From positions 1 through 64,000 of the forward strand of contig JAWPHD010006813.1 of assembly GCA_037043455.1 (NCBI GenBank): a DNA stretch of 64,000 nt, in the 5' to 3' direction. The translations under genes and the position numbers were made by a program. Within the stretch, counting starts at the first letter, position 1; each line of letters opens with the position of its first letter. The notes beneath the pieces are model-generated. The model had not been told where the DNA came from. It did not search any database and worked only from the letters and a program-made list of their open reading frames with translations. This stretch comes from Cyrtodaria siliqua (taxonomy: Eukaryota; Mollusca; Bivalvia; Adapedonta; Hiatellidae). Positions 10,169-22,552 of the stretch are shown here, piece after piece.

Positions 10169-11838
10169 CATGCCCCTTCCATAGTAAAGTTAGAATAATA
10201 GCGTAAATGAGTCTCCATGCCCCTTCCATAGTAAAAAAATGTGTAGCACACCCATTGCAACACAGGAAGTGTCGGCCTGGGGTAGTCGCATAATGGCGTC
10301 AATAAATAATTCTCATTTCTTTTTGTTAAAAAAGGCATTTTCACTAATTTAAAGTGCTACATTTGGTTTATATCATATTGTTGATCTATTTGTTTCATTT
10401 TTCAAGCATTGTCATGCTAAAATTGTGAGTTTTAATTTATTTTGCTTATATGGAAATGAGTGTATGAATACACTATTATGGCATCTCAGTGTTTATGTTT
10501 TTAAAGGGATCATTCATTCATGAGACAAGTTCTTTCTTAGAAGATACATGACCCCCATTTTTCAGTGGATTTTTTGGCAGCATATTTGTCGTTTGCGATG
10601 AGAATGTAAGTTATTAATTTTTAATTTGGGCCTAGATATGAATGACACCATGGCATTTACATTTTAATTCACACACAACTCAATGCAACAATCAATGGGT
10701 GTGTTACACCAAAAGAGTATGATAATGGACGTTTGGAAACGGCCGAGCACGACATATACGAAATATTGCTGTCTCGGTTTGATTGAGACTGTTCATGAGC
10801 GTTAGTGAAATATGCTAGCTACCGCTCACGCCCTCTAGCCCCGGGTTGAGCAGAACTCAGTATTCATAAAAATCAACAGTACAGAATTTTAATCATCCCG
10901 AAGATGGCAAGCATAATTTTATGGCGGTGGATATAGCAATATTTGTATCTTTATTTCATCCCCTATATCCAGCGACGGCGTATGGTCCCAGGATCTAATA
11001 CAATTGTATGCCCCGAACAGCGAAATAAACAAAAAGGAATTCAGTTTAGAGCAGCGGCTATGAAGCCTGCGTATCACAAGTAACAGCCAAAAGACTAAAT
11101 TAAAAAGCAGACAACATATCCTATGAGTAGTTAAACAATACCCAGAGCATTTTATCGGCCGGAGTAGTGTAACCACCGAATCGAAAATTAAGTAAGAAAA
11201 CAAAAGAAATTGAAAATGTACCACCGATCACTAAATATAAGTATCGGTCTCTGCGATCTCCAAAGATCGAATGAATAACAGTACTGATTGCAAGCGCGGG
11301 GAGACGTTTTACTGCCGCCACACTGCACAAGCAACGCCACTGTGCTATAAATAGAGTGGACCTTTGGAAACGGCCGAGCACGACACATACGAAATATTGC
11401 AGTCTCGGTTTGATTGAGACTGTTCATGTTAGAATGTAGACAACCTGTTAAAACTCAAACCTGATTAGAATTCTGGGAAACTTACTTTATCATGCAATAA
11501 ACATGTCTGCTATTAAACATCAACAAGGAAATAGGAGGTTTAATACTTCTAAGAAACATTTCTTCAGTTGTATACTACACCGGGTCAAAGGTCAAAGCTA
11601 TTTTTACCCCTTGCGATTTCGTACCCTGTCTACTTTCACTTCTGAAATTTATATCAAAAACTGTCAAAAACATGATGAGCTCCCTTTTCAAATATCAACA
11701 ACATGTCCAGAATACAGTAACAGCCAAAAAATAACAGGAAATTGCACTAAAGAAAGTTTTTAAAGAGAAAAAGATAAGCACTCTTTAATACAGAACTAAT
11801 TTCGACTGCACATCCGGCTGATTTAGTGGAATTAAACC

Positions 11839-12967
11839 CACAGGGGGTCGGCACGGTGTTGGGATGGTGTTTAAATGGTTTGGTATAGAGTCCTAAAACC
11901 CCAAATATCGAAAACCCATATTACTAAGTATACATATTAACAAGGGGTCCAGCTCCCAAAATGCCATTCTGTGCAGAGAACATGTATATCTGGCCAGAAA
12001 ATAAAGGATTAACATGATAATCCATTCACATAGGGCTCTATTTCAAGCTATAAGACATGTGTATCTAAAAATCATATTCATTTGTTCATAACATGTCCCA
12101 CCTTTTGACACCAGACAACCGAAACGACTAATTTACACCAAAATATCTAAGTAGGAAGAGATCGCGTAACACAACGCCACCTCACTAAAACGAGCTTCCA
12201 GAGAAGGCAGCATGCAAAAACGCTTCAGCCGATTGAAAACAAACATAAAATGTTTCACAAACCATTGTGCTTCAACTCGTGAAAGTCCAACTGCTCTATA
12301 GCGAGACATTTTTTGATTGTCACAAACGAATTTCTACGGTGACTTCCATATTGCTGTTGTTGTTGTTTTCTATACTATATCATCTAGACGTTTGTTCATT
12401 TGTGAAGAAAATGAATAAACGTCTAGATGATCTAGTCTAAATAACAACAACAACAATATGGCAGTGGCCTTGGGATTTCGTTCGGTAAAATAAAAAAATG
12501 ACTCGCTATAGAACAGTTGGACTTTCACGAGTTGAAGCACAAAGGTTTGTGAAACATTTTATGTTTGTTTTCAATCGGCTGAAGCGTTTTTGCATGCTGC
12601 CTTCTCGGGAAGCTCGTTTTAGTGAGGTGGCGTGGTGTTACGCGATCTCTTCCTACTTAGATATTTTGGTGTAAATTAGTCGTTTCGGTTGTCTGGTGTC
12701 AAAAGGTGGGACATGTTATGAACAAATGAATATGATTTTTAGATACACACGTCTTATAGCTTGAAATAGAACCCTATGTGAATGGATTATCATGTTAATC
12801 CTTTATTTTCTGGCCAGATATACATGTTCTCTGCACAGAATGGCATTTTGGGAGCCGGACCCCTTGTTAATATGTATACTTAGTAATATGGGTTTTCGAT
12901 ATTTGGGGTTTTAGGACTCTATACCAAACCATTAAACACCATCCCAACACCGTGCCGACCCCCTGTG
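11839..12967. mobile_element. Foldback/MITE, 1129 bp, with 8-bp target duplication
   Basis: Almost the whole element is a palindrome: left arm 11839-12393, right arm 12417-12967, with a ~23-nt loop. Termini are CACAGGGGGTCGGCACGGTG and its complement. Perfect 8-bp direct repeats ATTAAACC flank it (11831-11838 and 12968-12975). Unit B, near 28362-28370, has a single ATTAAACC with nothing inserted, an intact empty site. The 8-bp duplication fits hAT-type integration. With no coding capacity it must have been moved in trans. It inserted after the segmental duplication or was excised perfectly from B; insertion is simpler. Confidence 0.92.
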
Positions 12968-12976
12968 ATTAAACCT

Positions 12977-14398
12977 ATAACATGCATCTGTCTTTGTTCT
13001 AATAAACGGACCATATACATATGTTGATTTATAATTTGATGTTATTGATACACCCCTATTTATCGGTTAATGTAAAAGTCAGGTTCGATTCGTCTTAAAC
13101 GATTGATAACAAAGATATCTAAATGTCTGATACCTATGAAATGTTAATATAAAACATCGTGATTCAATAATAAAATTTTGAACAGCTTACTGATTCTAAA
13201 AGAGGAGTTTTGTAAAATTCAAAGCGTCACATTAATCACCGATATATAAACTGTTTGTGTCCCTGTTAAAAGTTAAATGATAAGAAAAGGACGATCAGAC
13301 TTGTAAAGATCTACTTAATGGCCAGTATAATGTATGTTACCTTGACAACTGTTTTCTCAACTGTGTCATTATTCTACGCTTGAGTAAAAGCTAACTGGTA
13401 TTATTCATATTAAGCATATTAATCGGTTAAATAAACTTTAATCAATTGATCCCAAAAACTAAATTTTAGGAAAAACATGGCCTTTCTAGACATATTTTAC
13501 TCTTTTTTTGTACCACCGTTTTAATGACGTTTGTATATACTGTAAATATATTCTGTTTTGGTTGAGGACCATATGTTAGACTGTCTAGTAGCCAAATATG
13601 TAATCCTCTTGAAATAAAGATATTATTATTATTATTATTATTATTATTACTTGATAAAGATCTTAGAATCGAAATATTGGAAAACCTTTGTGATATTTTC
13701 TTCATGATTGTTACAAATAATAGTCTCGTACGAAACATTTCCCATGAAATCCCGCTGACATGACTTTGAAATTACCCACCTTCCTCGCAGTTTCAAAATC
13801 ATTTAATAATGAAAATGTGTCCTTTAGGAAATGCCTCTGTGTATCTTGAAATGAATGTAAAAACATATGTTTTGCATCTATGTTTTTTTAATCCGGGGAC
13901 CATTTCCCCGAACCCTGCTCGCGTATTCACGTCGCTCAATAAATCCATCGTGCCTACACATCATTTCAGACATGGGCCGCTAGCTCTTATAAGAACTCCG
14001 ATTTTAAATGCTAATTAAACATTCATTTTGCATCATCATTTGCTCAACTGTTGAACACGCGATGACTGATTGTAATCCGATTATCAATGTATTTATTTTC
14101 AAGTATTTGATGAATCTGTTAAAAATATATTGATGAGTTTTCATACTATCTATACAATGTAACTGAGGTTGTTTTTAGTGTCGTCTAATGTATGATGTTT
14201 TTATTTGTTTTAAATATGGCAAACACCTGTAGATATAAACCATTAACTTTACTGATAACCTATTATTTGATCATATTTAAACACAATCAACATGATTAAT
14301 AATTACGCATTCAAATTTAAATGAAAGTATTACAAGTTTCCGTAAACCGTTTAAACCCCCTTTTTTAACGTTTAACCGTTCAGACAGCTTTAACTATG
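12977..14398. other. Non-coding spacer with (ATT)n tract
   Basis: No gene recognised. An (ATT)n microsatellite at 13618-13650 sits within it. The partner region 28371-29796 differs by roughly 10% by eye, with disrupted frames, which argues against coding. Confidence 0.6.
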
Positions 14399-14421
14399 GA
14401 TTTATCAGATTAGCGGTGATA

Positions 14422-14493
14422 GATGTGATCGTATAGTGGTTAGTACTTCGCGTTGTGGCCGCGACAACCCAGGTTCGAATCCTGGTCACGGCA
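14422..14493 (+). tRNA. tRNA-His (GTG), weakened acceptor stem
   Basis: Same cloverleaf as the copy at 24-95, with identical D, anticodon (GTG) and T arms. The 5' acceptor strand reads GATGTGA against 3' TCACGGC, giving an A-G mismatch and a T-G pair at positions 2 and 3. It may be a decaying or poorly processed gene. Internal A and B boxes are intact, so transcription is still plausible. Confidence 0.75.
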
Positions 14494-14863
14494 GGTCTGT
14501 GACAGTCGCTGTCTAACACTCGGCACAGCTAAGCACTTTTTTTCGTTATTCCAAAGAATATGAAGTTTTGGTAAATATTTTAAAACTACATTAAACTATT
14601 CTATACCTATTAAGTGTTACTACAAAACAATCCTATAAAGAATCAATGTTACAACACCGAAAATGTTAATTATTATTTTAAGCAACATTTTCAAGTTACG
14701 TATGAACATTACAAAATAGCCAGTTGCGTTAAATGACAACAAGTATTGTATATCTTATTATAAGATATCTTGTTATAAGGAATTTTAGCTTAAAAATAAT
14801 ACACAACGCACATCTAAAAATACTGTCTCCATGCTAAAATGTAACACTAAAATGTAAAATTTT

Positions 14864-15048
14864 CTCAACTGCTTGAATTATATGCCTATTGTCCCTCACA
14901 CTGTCTTGACATACTCGTTCTCTTTCAATTGTTTGAATTATGTGGCTATTCTCCTTGACACAACCGTAAACATACTCGTTCTCTTCCAACTGCTTGAATT
15001 ATGTGCCTATTCTCCTTGACACAGTCTTGAACATACTCGTTCTGTTGC
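14864..15048. repeat. Short array of 61-bp repeat (unit B)
   Basis: About three copies of the satellite unit between tRNA-His (14422) and tRNA-Asn (15157), slightly longer than in unit A. This is the unexpanded counterpart of 30061-43480. Confidence 0.9.
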
Positions 15049-15156
15049 ACACACTAGTTTAATTAGCATGTCATAACATAGCATGTGACAACTTGTGTCG
15101 ACACGTCTTTTGGCAAGTTTGAATAATACGATAACGTTCAAGGTAGCTAATCGGCT

Positions 15157-15173
15157 GTCTCTGTGGCGCAATT

Positions 15174-15223
<50 letters not shown>

Positions 15224-15230
15224 AGGGACG
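15157..15230 (+). tRNA. tRNA-Asn (GTT)
   Basis: Identical to the 74-nt gene at 698-771: GTCTCTG acceptor, anticodon GTT, B box GGTTCAAGCC, CAGGGAC 3' acceptor strand. Flanks are also shared as part of the segmental duplication. The first T-run is at about 15238-15241, and a longer one follows near 15247. Confidence 0.93.
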
Positions 15231-15660
15231 ATTTAGATTTTCAATTATTTTTTTTAAGGCTGTCTTGTGTGCAGTTGTACAAGATCATGTGATTCACATT
15301 TTTAGCCATATATAACAGTGTACCTTTTTACATTTCTTATTTTAATCGACGATTTATCTGAAAACATATTGTTCTAAAATTGTTGATAACTGACAGATGA
15401 ACACACAGTTATGAGGCGCCATACGTGACTATATGTTGTAAGATAAATATATACGTTGCGTGTGAAATATATATACTGAATACAAAATATTTATGATACA
15501 AACAAATATATACGTTACTCCGAAATATATATATTGAACACAAAATATATATGATACAGACAAATATATACGTTACTACGAAATATATATATTCTATCCA
15601 AAAATATATATCACACAAATATATATGTTATTCCTAGAAATATATATTCTGAAAAATATA

Positions 15661-17113
15661 TAATAGGTAATACTCCGCAAGATCTGCAAATGAGCTTAAA
15701 TCGTCTATATGAATATTGTGAAACTTGGGGTCTGGAAGTAAATACTGAAAAAACAAAGGTTATAGTTTTTCGTAAAAGAGGTAGAGTAACCGTTGATGAA
15801 AACTTTTCTTTTAACGGAGCATTATTAGAGGTTTCAGATGATTTTAATTATCTTGGAGTTGTTTTTAACTACACAGGGTCGTATACGTTAAATCAACAGG
15901 CTATGTGCGGCAAAGCATTAAAAGCTATGAATCTTTTAACTGCAAACATAAGAAAAACTGAACTAAAACCTAAAACATCCCTTCAATTATTTGATGCTTT
16001 CGTCTCATCAATACTCAATTACGGCTGTGAAGTCTGGGGTTTCGTAAAATCGAAAGAGATAGAGAGAATTCATCTCAAGTTTTGTAAACACATTCTAGGA
16101 GTAAAACTGACCACGAGTAATGCTGGTGTTTACGGTGAATTGGGGCGTTATCCTTTATTTATCACAAGATATACTAGAACAGTTAGATATTGGTTGAAAT
16201 TAGTTAAAACAAAAAATATAATTTTATCATCTATTTATAAATCTTCATTATCTGATTGTGAAAGTGGTTTAAACAATTGGTTATCCAATGTAAAATCTCT
16301 GCTTAATACGTATGGCTTTATGTATATATGGGATGATCCTTTAAGGGTGAACCATCAACATTTTATATCTAGCTTTAAACAGAGGTTGGTGGATTGTTTT
16401 ATTCAAAAATGGAACACTGATCTACAAGAAAATAGAGTATTATCAAGTTTGTATAGACATGTTAAAGATAATTTTGGATATGAAAACTATCTGAATATTT
16501 TATGTACAAAAAGATTACGAAGTGTTTTTACTAAATTACGTTTATCTTCACATAGCTTAAGAATTGAGACAGGTCGTTATGCAAGACAGAGGATTGAAAG
16601 AAATGAAAGAGTTTGTCAAATATGTAATTCAACTGATATTGAAGACGAATTTCACTTTGTTTTAATTTGTACAGCTTATAATGATATTAGAAAGAAATAT
16701 ATCAGAAAATATTACATACAAAGGCCAAATATGTTTAAATTTATAACACTTCTACAATCTTCAAAGAAGAAAGAACTTTATAATTTAAGTAAATATTTGT
16801 CAGAGGCGTTTACTGTCAGATGTTCTATTCCAAATATTATTTCTTAAAATATATTCAAGTACATCCTCACATAAATTGTTATTTTATATATAATTCCTTT
16901 TGTTTTTTGATATCCTTGGATTATTGATTAAAATGTGTGATTTATATGAGCTATGATTAATTAAGGTGTATTGAAAATTGAACTATAAGTGAGTGTGTAG
17001 AAGTATGTGTAACCTGTCATGTGATTATAATTATGTATTACAAATTATGTATGTAATGATGAGAAACTGTAAAAGTTTAAGTCAATAAAGTATCTATCTA
17101 TCTATCTATCTAT
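15661..17113 (+). mobile_element. 5'-truncated non-LTR retrotransposon (LINE)
   Basis: Inserted into the TIR at an AAATATATA site. Unit A at about 1152-1175 shows the uninterrupted sequence. The insert ends in TCAATAAAG followed by a (TATC)n tail at about 17091-17112, a short tandem-repeat 3' end typical of several non-LTR clades such as CR1/L2 or RTE. The 5' end falls just after the RT catalytic region, so it is dead on arrival. It inserted after the A/B duplication. Confidence 0.88.
15690..16847 (+). pseudogene. LINE ORF2 C-terminal part (RT thumb and C-terminal domain), 385 codons
   Basis: An intact frame, open from the insert border (about 15663, GNTPQDLQ before the first Met). Residues 1-35 give LNRLYEYCETWGLEVNTEKT followed by KVIVF, the segment after the YADD box in non-LTR RTs. 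Residues about 108-150 carry SILNYGCEVWG and FCKHILGVK, the usual thumb/connection motif. Near residues 310-335, CQICNSTDIEDEFHFVLIC gives a CxxC...H...C zinc-binding-like end. The palm catalytic aspartates and the endonuclease are absent owing to 5' truncation. The frame has no stop or shift, so the insertion looks young. A clade in the Jockey/CR1 group is my best guess. Confidence 0.85.
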
Positions 17114-17846
17114 ATATTCTGTTTTTAAATATATAGTGTAGACGCAAATATATACGTTACTCTGAATATTTTTTCCCTTAATTCATATATTGGAGATGCA
17201 AACATTTATATGTTATACCGAAAATATATTCGCTTTATAAAAAAATATATTGTCAGTCTTAATATATTGAAGATGAAAATATATTAGATGAAAATAAATA
17301 GTTTCTCTAAAATAAATATATTGCAGACACAAATATATCAATGAAATATCGATAAATAATGGTGCGAACTTCTGGGTGACCGAAACTAAATAAATATTTG
17401 TTTTCCAAATATATCGATCGGAACTGCACCTTTTTTTTTTTTTCAAAAATAATTAATTTCGATGATCTACGGAAATGAGCGAGTTTGTACGATTGCCAAA
17501 TATATATGACTTCCGCAAATAAATACGTTGGCGTAGACTGCTACACTGTCCCGTTTTTCATGGGTGGCGATTACCTATGAGCCAAAAGTATGTTTTTAAT
17601 AAATCATCCAGTCACAGATGAATTAATTCATCGGTATTATATTTAATTCAATTAACTTTATTGATTCACTACTTTTTTTGAAACCACTTAATCAAACTTA
17701 AAACAATCGATGTTTTGTGAAATAATCCGGAGTGTTTTTACAAACCATCTAATCGAACTTGAAACGATTCAATGCAATGTTAAACAGTTCAATCGGAAAC
17801 ATGAATCATTATAGCTCTCCCTCTTACGAAATGAATGTTGTTTAAC

Positions 17847-18150
17847 GGCTTATCAACACAGTATATGTTATTTAGAGCCGCCCCAGAGAGAGGAGAAGGA
17901 TACACAGGAATCCGGGAACCGTGTCCTACTCTTAGTATCGAATATATTCCTATGGTTCTTCAACGTGCTCGAAGGATAGACCGATACACAGGACCGCCGG
18001 TTTAGGTCTCCATCCGAAGGACGAGGCTAAGGGAAAGTGTTTTGCCCAAGAACACACCGACGAATCTCAATGGCACCACGGAGGATTGAACCCGTAAACT
18101 CCGGTTACAAATCCGCCGCGCTACCGACTGCGCCACGCCAGTCGAGGCCA
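17847..18150 (-). mobile_element. tRNA-derived SINE (unit B copy)
   Basis: Duplicate of 1894-2196 inside the long-TIR element, with only a few substitutions. Same minus-strand head and body. Confidence 0.8.
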
Positions 18151-18746
18151 CGCGCCTGATGCATTCGGATAATGGTCAGATACCACTATTGATTTGGGGC
18201 TTCTGATTGGTTGAAAAAAGTATAGGTCTATTAGGGCATATAGTCAGATTGTAAGGTAGATTCTGATTGGATTAAATTACCCAAATCATAACAAATCCCC
18301 ATAAAACATCAAAATATTATGTTTCCATCATAAAACATGTTGATTTAGGATATTTTGACTGAAATTTGCATATTTATGGATACAATTTTACAGAGAGTAT
18401 ATTTGCAAAAAGTAAAATTTCTTTACTGCCATTCTCGGGGTGGCCACCTTCAGTGAACTATTAGAGGCTGAAAGCATCAGATTATCCCCAATTTGCTGGT
18501 CATTTTTGAGTGTCTCTAAGATAGTTCTTTAAAAACAGTTAGGTTTTATCATCCATTCGGATATAGGAATACGGGTTGTAGGCCAAAAGGCTATAATGGA
18601 GGACTATGGGAAATGCAATAGTGGTATATGACCTAAAATAAACATTATTGAGGTGGTGGAACGGAGGGTGGGGTATACGGTTTACGTGATCAATACTTTG
18701 GTAAGAAGATGGTGCATCGACGAATCTGATATGTCACGACAGTTTC

Positions 18747-19103
18747 TTGTATTACAAAACTACTTTTAGACAAAGTATGATCATTATCGCTGTCGCGTAT
18801 TTCAATATCAGCATACTCGAGATACTGGCTATTACACTAACGAGGTCTGAACCAAGGCCTGAAATTGCGGGTTGCTTAACAAAAGAAATAAATAATATTC
18901 TATCTGAAAGACAGCATGGTTTCAGAAAGAAGAGATACTGTGAGCGCCATCTCATAATCATGCTCCAGGACTTAGTATCTGGTCTAAATGACAAACAACA
19001 GAGAGATGCCATTCTGCTCGACTTCGGGGATTGCGTAGACCCCAATCAGAGATTTTTTAACCTGTTTTTAACTGCACTTGGACCGGTCACCACTTGTACT
19101 TAG
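18747..19103 (+). pseudogene. LINE RT fragment (unit B copy)
   Basis: Duplicate of 2795-3151: ILSERQHGFRKKRYCERHL then ILLDF, lacking the catalytic core. Three or four residues differ from unit A. Confidence 0.7.
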
Positions 19104-19145
19104 TTCACCACATGTGCGAGTATGTTCCGGAGGAACCAGGCACAT

Positions 19146-19252
19146 AAAGAAGAAGAAGAAGAAGAAGAAGAAGAAGAAGAAGAAGAAGAAGAAGAAGAAG
19201 AAGAAGAAGAAGAAGAAGAAAAAGAAGAAGAAGAAGAAGAAAAAGAAGAAGT
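19146..19252. repeat. (GAA)n microsatellite, ~107 bp (unit B)
   Basis: Longer allele of 3195-3281 with several AAAA interruptions near its 3' end. Confidence 0.95.
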
Positions 19253-20520
19253 TCAATTGTTCTTCGTACGTTAGACGGTTGGTCGTCCATTTTTTGCGGA
19301 TTCGTTATGTTTTCGTGGTAAAGGAACTCCAACATGCGGAACACTTCTCGGATATGACTCGGACGCTGGGAAATACGCTCTTTAAATTTGGCTTGTCTCG
19401 AGTTTAAAAAACGGGACAGTGTAGCAGTCTACGCCAACGTATATATTTGCAGCACAGTCTATGCCAACGTATATATTTGCAGAAGGCATATATATTTGGA
19501 AAACAAATATGTATTTAGTTTCGGTCACCCAGAAGTTCGCACCATTTATTTATCGATCTTTCATTGATATATTTGTGTCTGCAATATATTTATTTTAGAG
19601 AAACTATTTATTTCCATCTCAAATATTTTCATCTTCAATATATTAAGACAGACAATATATTTTTATAAACCGAATATATTTTTCGGTATAACATAAATGT
19701 TTGCGTCTACAATATATATATTAGGAAAAACATATATTCAGACTGACGTATATATTTGCGTCTACAATATATATTTAAAAACAGAATATATATATTTTTT
19801 TCAGAATATATATTTCTAGGAGTAACATATATATTTGTATGATATATATTTTTGAACAGAATATATATATTTCGGAGTAACATATATATTTGTCTGTATC
19901 ATATATATTTTGTATTCAATATATATATCTCGGAGTAACGTATATATTTGTCTGTATCATATATATTTTTGTATTCAATATATATATATTACACACAACG
20001 TATATATTTATCTTACAACATATAGTCACGTATGGCGCCTCATACACAGTCGCTAGCTTAATTGCTTATTGATGCAACCTAACTAAAAATTACGACTTAG
20101 ATACTAACCTTTTTTTTACATATAACAAAATGTGTAGCATTAAATAATTCACATTCAGATTAACCGGTGAAATAAAAATAAATAACTGAATGATTTGACT
20201 ATTTTGTCCTTGTTAAAGGAAAATAAGAAAAGAAAGATCTGGGCTTGTATAGATCTATTTGATAACCAATATAAATGTATGTTACTGTTAAAAATATGTT
20301 ATAAATACAAAAAGGCAATAGCTTAGAAAGCCACTAAGAAGGTACTCAATGACTTGGCAGAAGCCAGAGCAACACATTTTACCATGTTCCATTCCATTCT
20401 TATTAAAACTGGCAAACAGCGCATATCTTTGTCTGTAACCTGGCATTGCATGATACTGAATCTGCTTACTTATTGATGATATTCACAAAGTCCATCGCAC
20501 AAGTACCAGGACCCTTGTAT

Positions 20521-21590
20521 TGTAATACTACCATGACCACATATACCACATTGATAACAGATTACTAACATCACATGTCTTACTATCATGGTCACTCTGT
20601 ATCATATTTTCTACTACCATGACCACTGTATATCACATGTATTACTACCGTGACCACTAATATCGCATTTAATACTACCATGACTAATAAAACTAAATAC
20701 CACATTTATTACTACCATGACAACTGAATATCCCATGTATTACTACCATGACAACTGTATATCACATGTATTACTACCAATGACCACTGTATATCACATT
20801 AAATACTACCATGACTAATAAGACTAAATACCTCATTTATTACTACCATGGCCACTGAATATCCCATGTATTACTACCATGACAACTGTATATCACATGT
20901 ATTACTACCATGACCACTGAATATCCCATGTATTAATACCATGACAACTGTATATCACATGTATTACTACCAATGACCACTGTATATCCCATTAAATACT
21001 ACCATGACTAATAAGACTAAATACCTCATTTATTACTACCATGGCCACTGAATATCCCATGTATTACTACCATGACAACTGTATATCACATGTATTACTA
21101 CCATGACCACTGAATATCCCATGTATTAATACCATGACAACTGTATATCACATGTATTACTACCATGACCATTGTATATCACATTAAATACTACCATGAC
21201 TAATAAGACTACATACCACATTTATTACTACTATGACGACTTAATACCTGATTTGTTACTACCATGACCACTGAATATCCCATTATTACTACCGTGACCA
21301 CTGAATACCCCATTTATTAATACCATGATCTATGTATTCTACATGTATTACTACCATGACCACTGATACCACATTTATTACTACCATAGCCACTGAATAC
21401 CCCATTCATTACTCCATTCTGTACTAGAGAAAGAGTATGATAATGGACCTTTGGAAACGGCCGATCATGACATGAATACTGAATACCCCATGTATTACTA
21501 CCATGAGTTATGTATGCTACATGTATTACTACCATGACCGCTGATACCACATGTATTACTACCATGACCACTGTATACAATTTATTAATA
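20521..21590. repeat. ~31-bp minisatellite (unit B)
   Basis: Partner of 4551-5640, nearly identical in order of variants. It lacks a few tens of bases near 21410, which removes part of one unit. Confidence 0.9.
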
Positions 21591-22040
21591 ATATACCTCA
21601 TGTCAAACACCCATGTTAAATTTCCATAGACTTTTATTTCCCCATTTTTGTAATATATCATATGGCTTGTAACCTCACCATTTGGAGTGATGTTACTCAT
21701 TGGTAGTTGTTTTTGTAATTTAAACCTAGAATAAGTTGTACTGTCTTATGACTGTGAAGTCAAAGAAAGTGTATATATATTGGAATGTCCTATGCTAGCA
21801 GTGTATGTATTCGGAAATGAAAATCATTGAACACTTAATAAATGACGGACGAAAAAAAAGCAAAATGACGTAAATTACTTAAAACACCATACAAACAAAA
21901 CAAACATAAAATACTGTTGTCAAACGAAAAAGTAACATTTTCTAAAATGTAACGTTTACCATGTAAGTGCTGGCGTAATTTGGTACGTACTATATAGGAG
22001 CATACATACCCTACTTGTTTTCTATTCAATCATAGGTTCG

Positions 22041-22552
22041 TGTTAATATTACACACTACGAAAACGATGGTGGTTACATTATGTTTAATTCAGTAAAATA
22101 CTTGAACTAAATGTCACAAATCAATTTCCTTTGATATTGCACTCTGTTCTAATTGACAAAGTCTTTTTTTGTGTATTTATATATACTCGAGCATATTTGT
22201 GTTTTACTTATATTGCATATTAATGCTGCCTTGTTGATTAGAGAAGAGTTCATGGTTGAGATTTCTTTATTTACTCTGTCCTGTTTTAATGGTTGGTGTT
22301 AATATTACACACTACGAAAACGATGGTGGTTATATTATGTTTAATTCAGTAAAATACTTGAACTAAATGTCACAAATCAATTTCCTTTGATACTGCACTC
22401 TGTTCTAATTGACAAAGTATTTTTTTGTGTATTTATATATACTCGAGCATATTTGTGCTTTACTTATATTGCATATTAATGCTGCCTTGTTGATTAGAGA
22501 AGAGTTCATGGTTGAGATTTCTTTATTTACTCTGTCCTGTTTTAATGGGATG
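22041..22552. repeat. 256-bp tandem duplication private to unit B
   Basis: TGTTAATATTACACACTACG begins at 22041 and again at 22297, and the ~256 bp between is repeated once with few changes. Unit A has a single copy (about 6091-6345). Confidence 0.88.

Larger units (their letters stand above)
9670..12976. mobile_element. Second inverted-repeat element, with nested foldback insertion (unit A)
   Basis: The left arm from about 9670 (CCACTAAATCAGCCGGATGT, then GTATTAAAGAGCG, GACCTTTGACCCGGTG, AATTCTAACCAGGTT) is mirrored in inverted order at 11425-11838, ending ACATCCGGCTGATTTAGTGG. Arms are about 410-440 bp. The interior carries two copies of the dispersed module TTTGGAAACGGCCGAGCACG (about 10730 and 11363). 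The right terminus is split by the foldback element 11839-12967. No transposase frame is visible. Termini are imperfect (AGGTTATATTCC versus AGGTTTAATTCC) and a clear target duplication was not found, so the superfamily is unknown. Confidence 0.7.
1..14398. repeat. Tandem segmental duplication, unit A
   Basis: The sequence from base 1 reappears from 14399 in the same order and orientation. The left edge of the window cuts the unit, so its true start may lie outside. Order within it: tRNA-His, three 61-bp repeats, tRNA-Asn, long-TIR element, 31-bp minisatellite, SINE, GTGATATCAC array, degenerate tRNA-His, tRNA-like element and a second inverted-repeat element. Relative to unit B it has one extra insertion (foldback element, 11839-12967) and lacks both LINE insertions of unit B. 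The boundary chosen is the point where the tRNA-His flank (ATTAGCGGTGATAG) repeats. Unit phase is arbitrary in a tandem array. Confidence 0.93.
15411..20043. mobile_element. Long-TIR DNA transposon, unit B copy, split by a LINE
   Basis: Duplicate of 915-4073 with the same TIR ends and the same ACACAGTT/ACACAGTC flanks (15403-15410, 20044-20051). The left TIR is interrupted at about 15661 by a 1.45-kb LINE insertion. Removing that insert brings the length back to about 3.16 kb. The right end here reads GGCGCCTCAT, matching the left TIR better than unit A does (one base differs in A). Confidence 0.88.

Noticed and set aside
15095..15292. 65-codon plus-strand frame
   Set aside because: It runs straight through the tRNA-Asn gene at 15157-15230, and the unit A partner does not conserve it as a protein.
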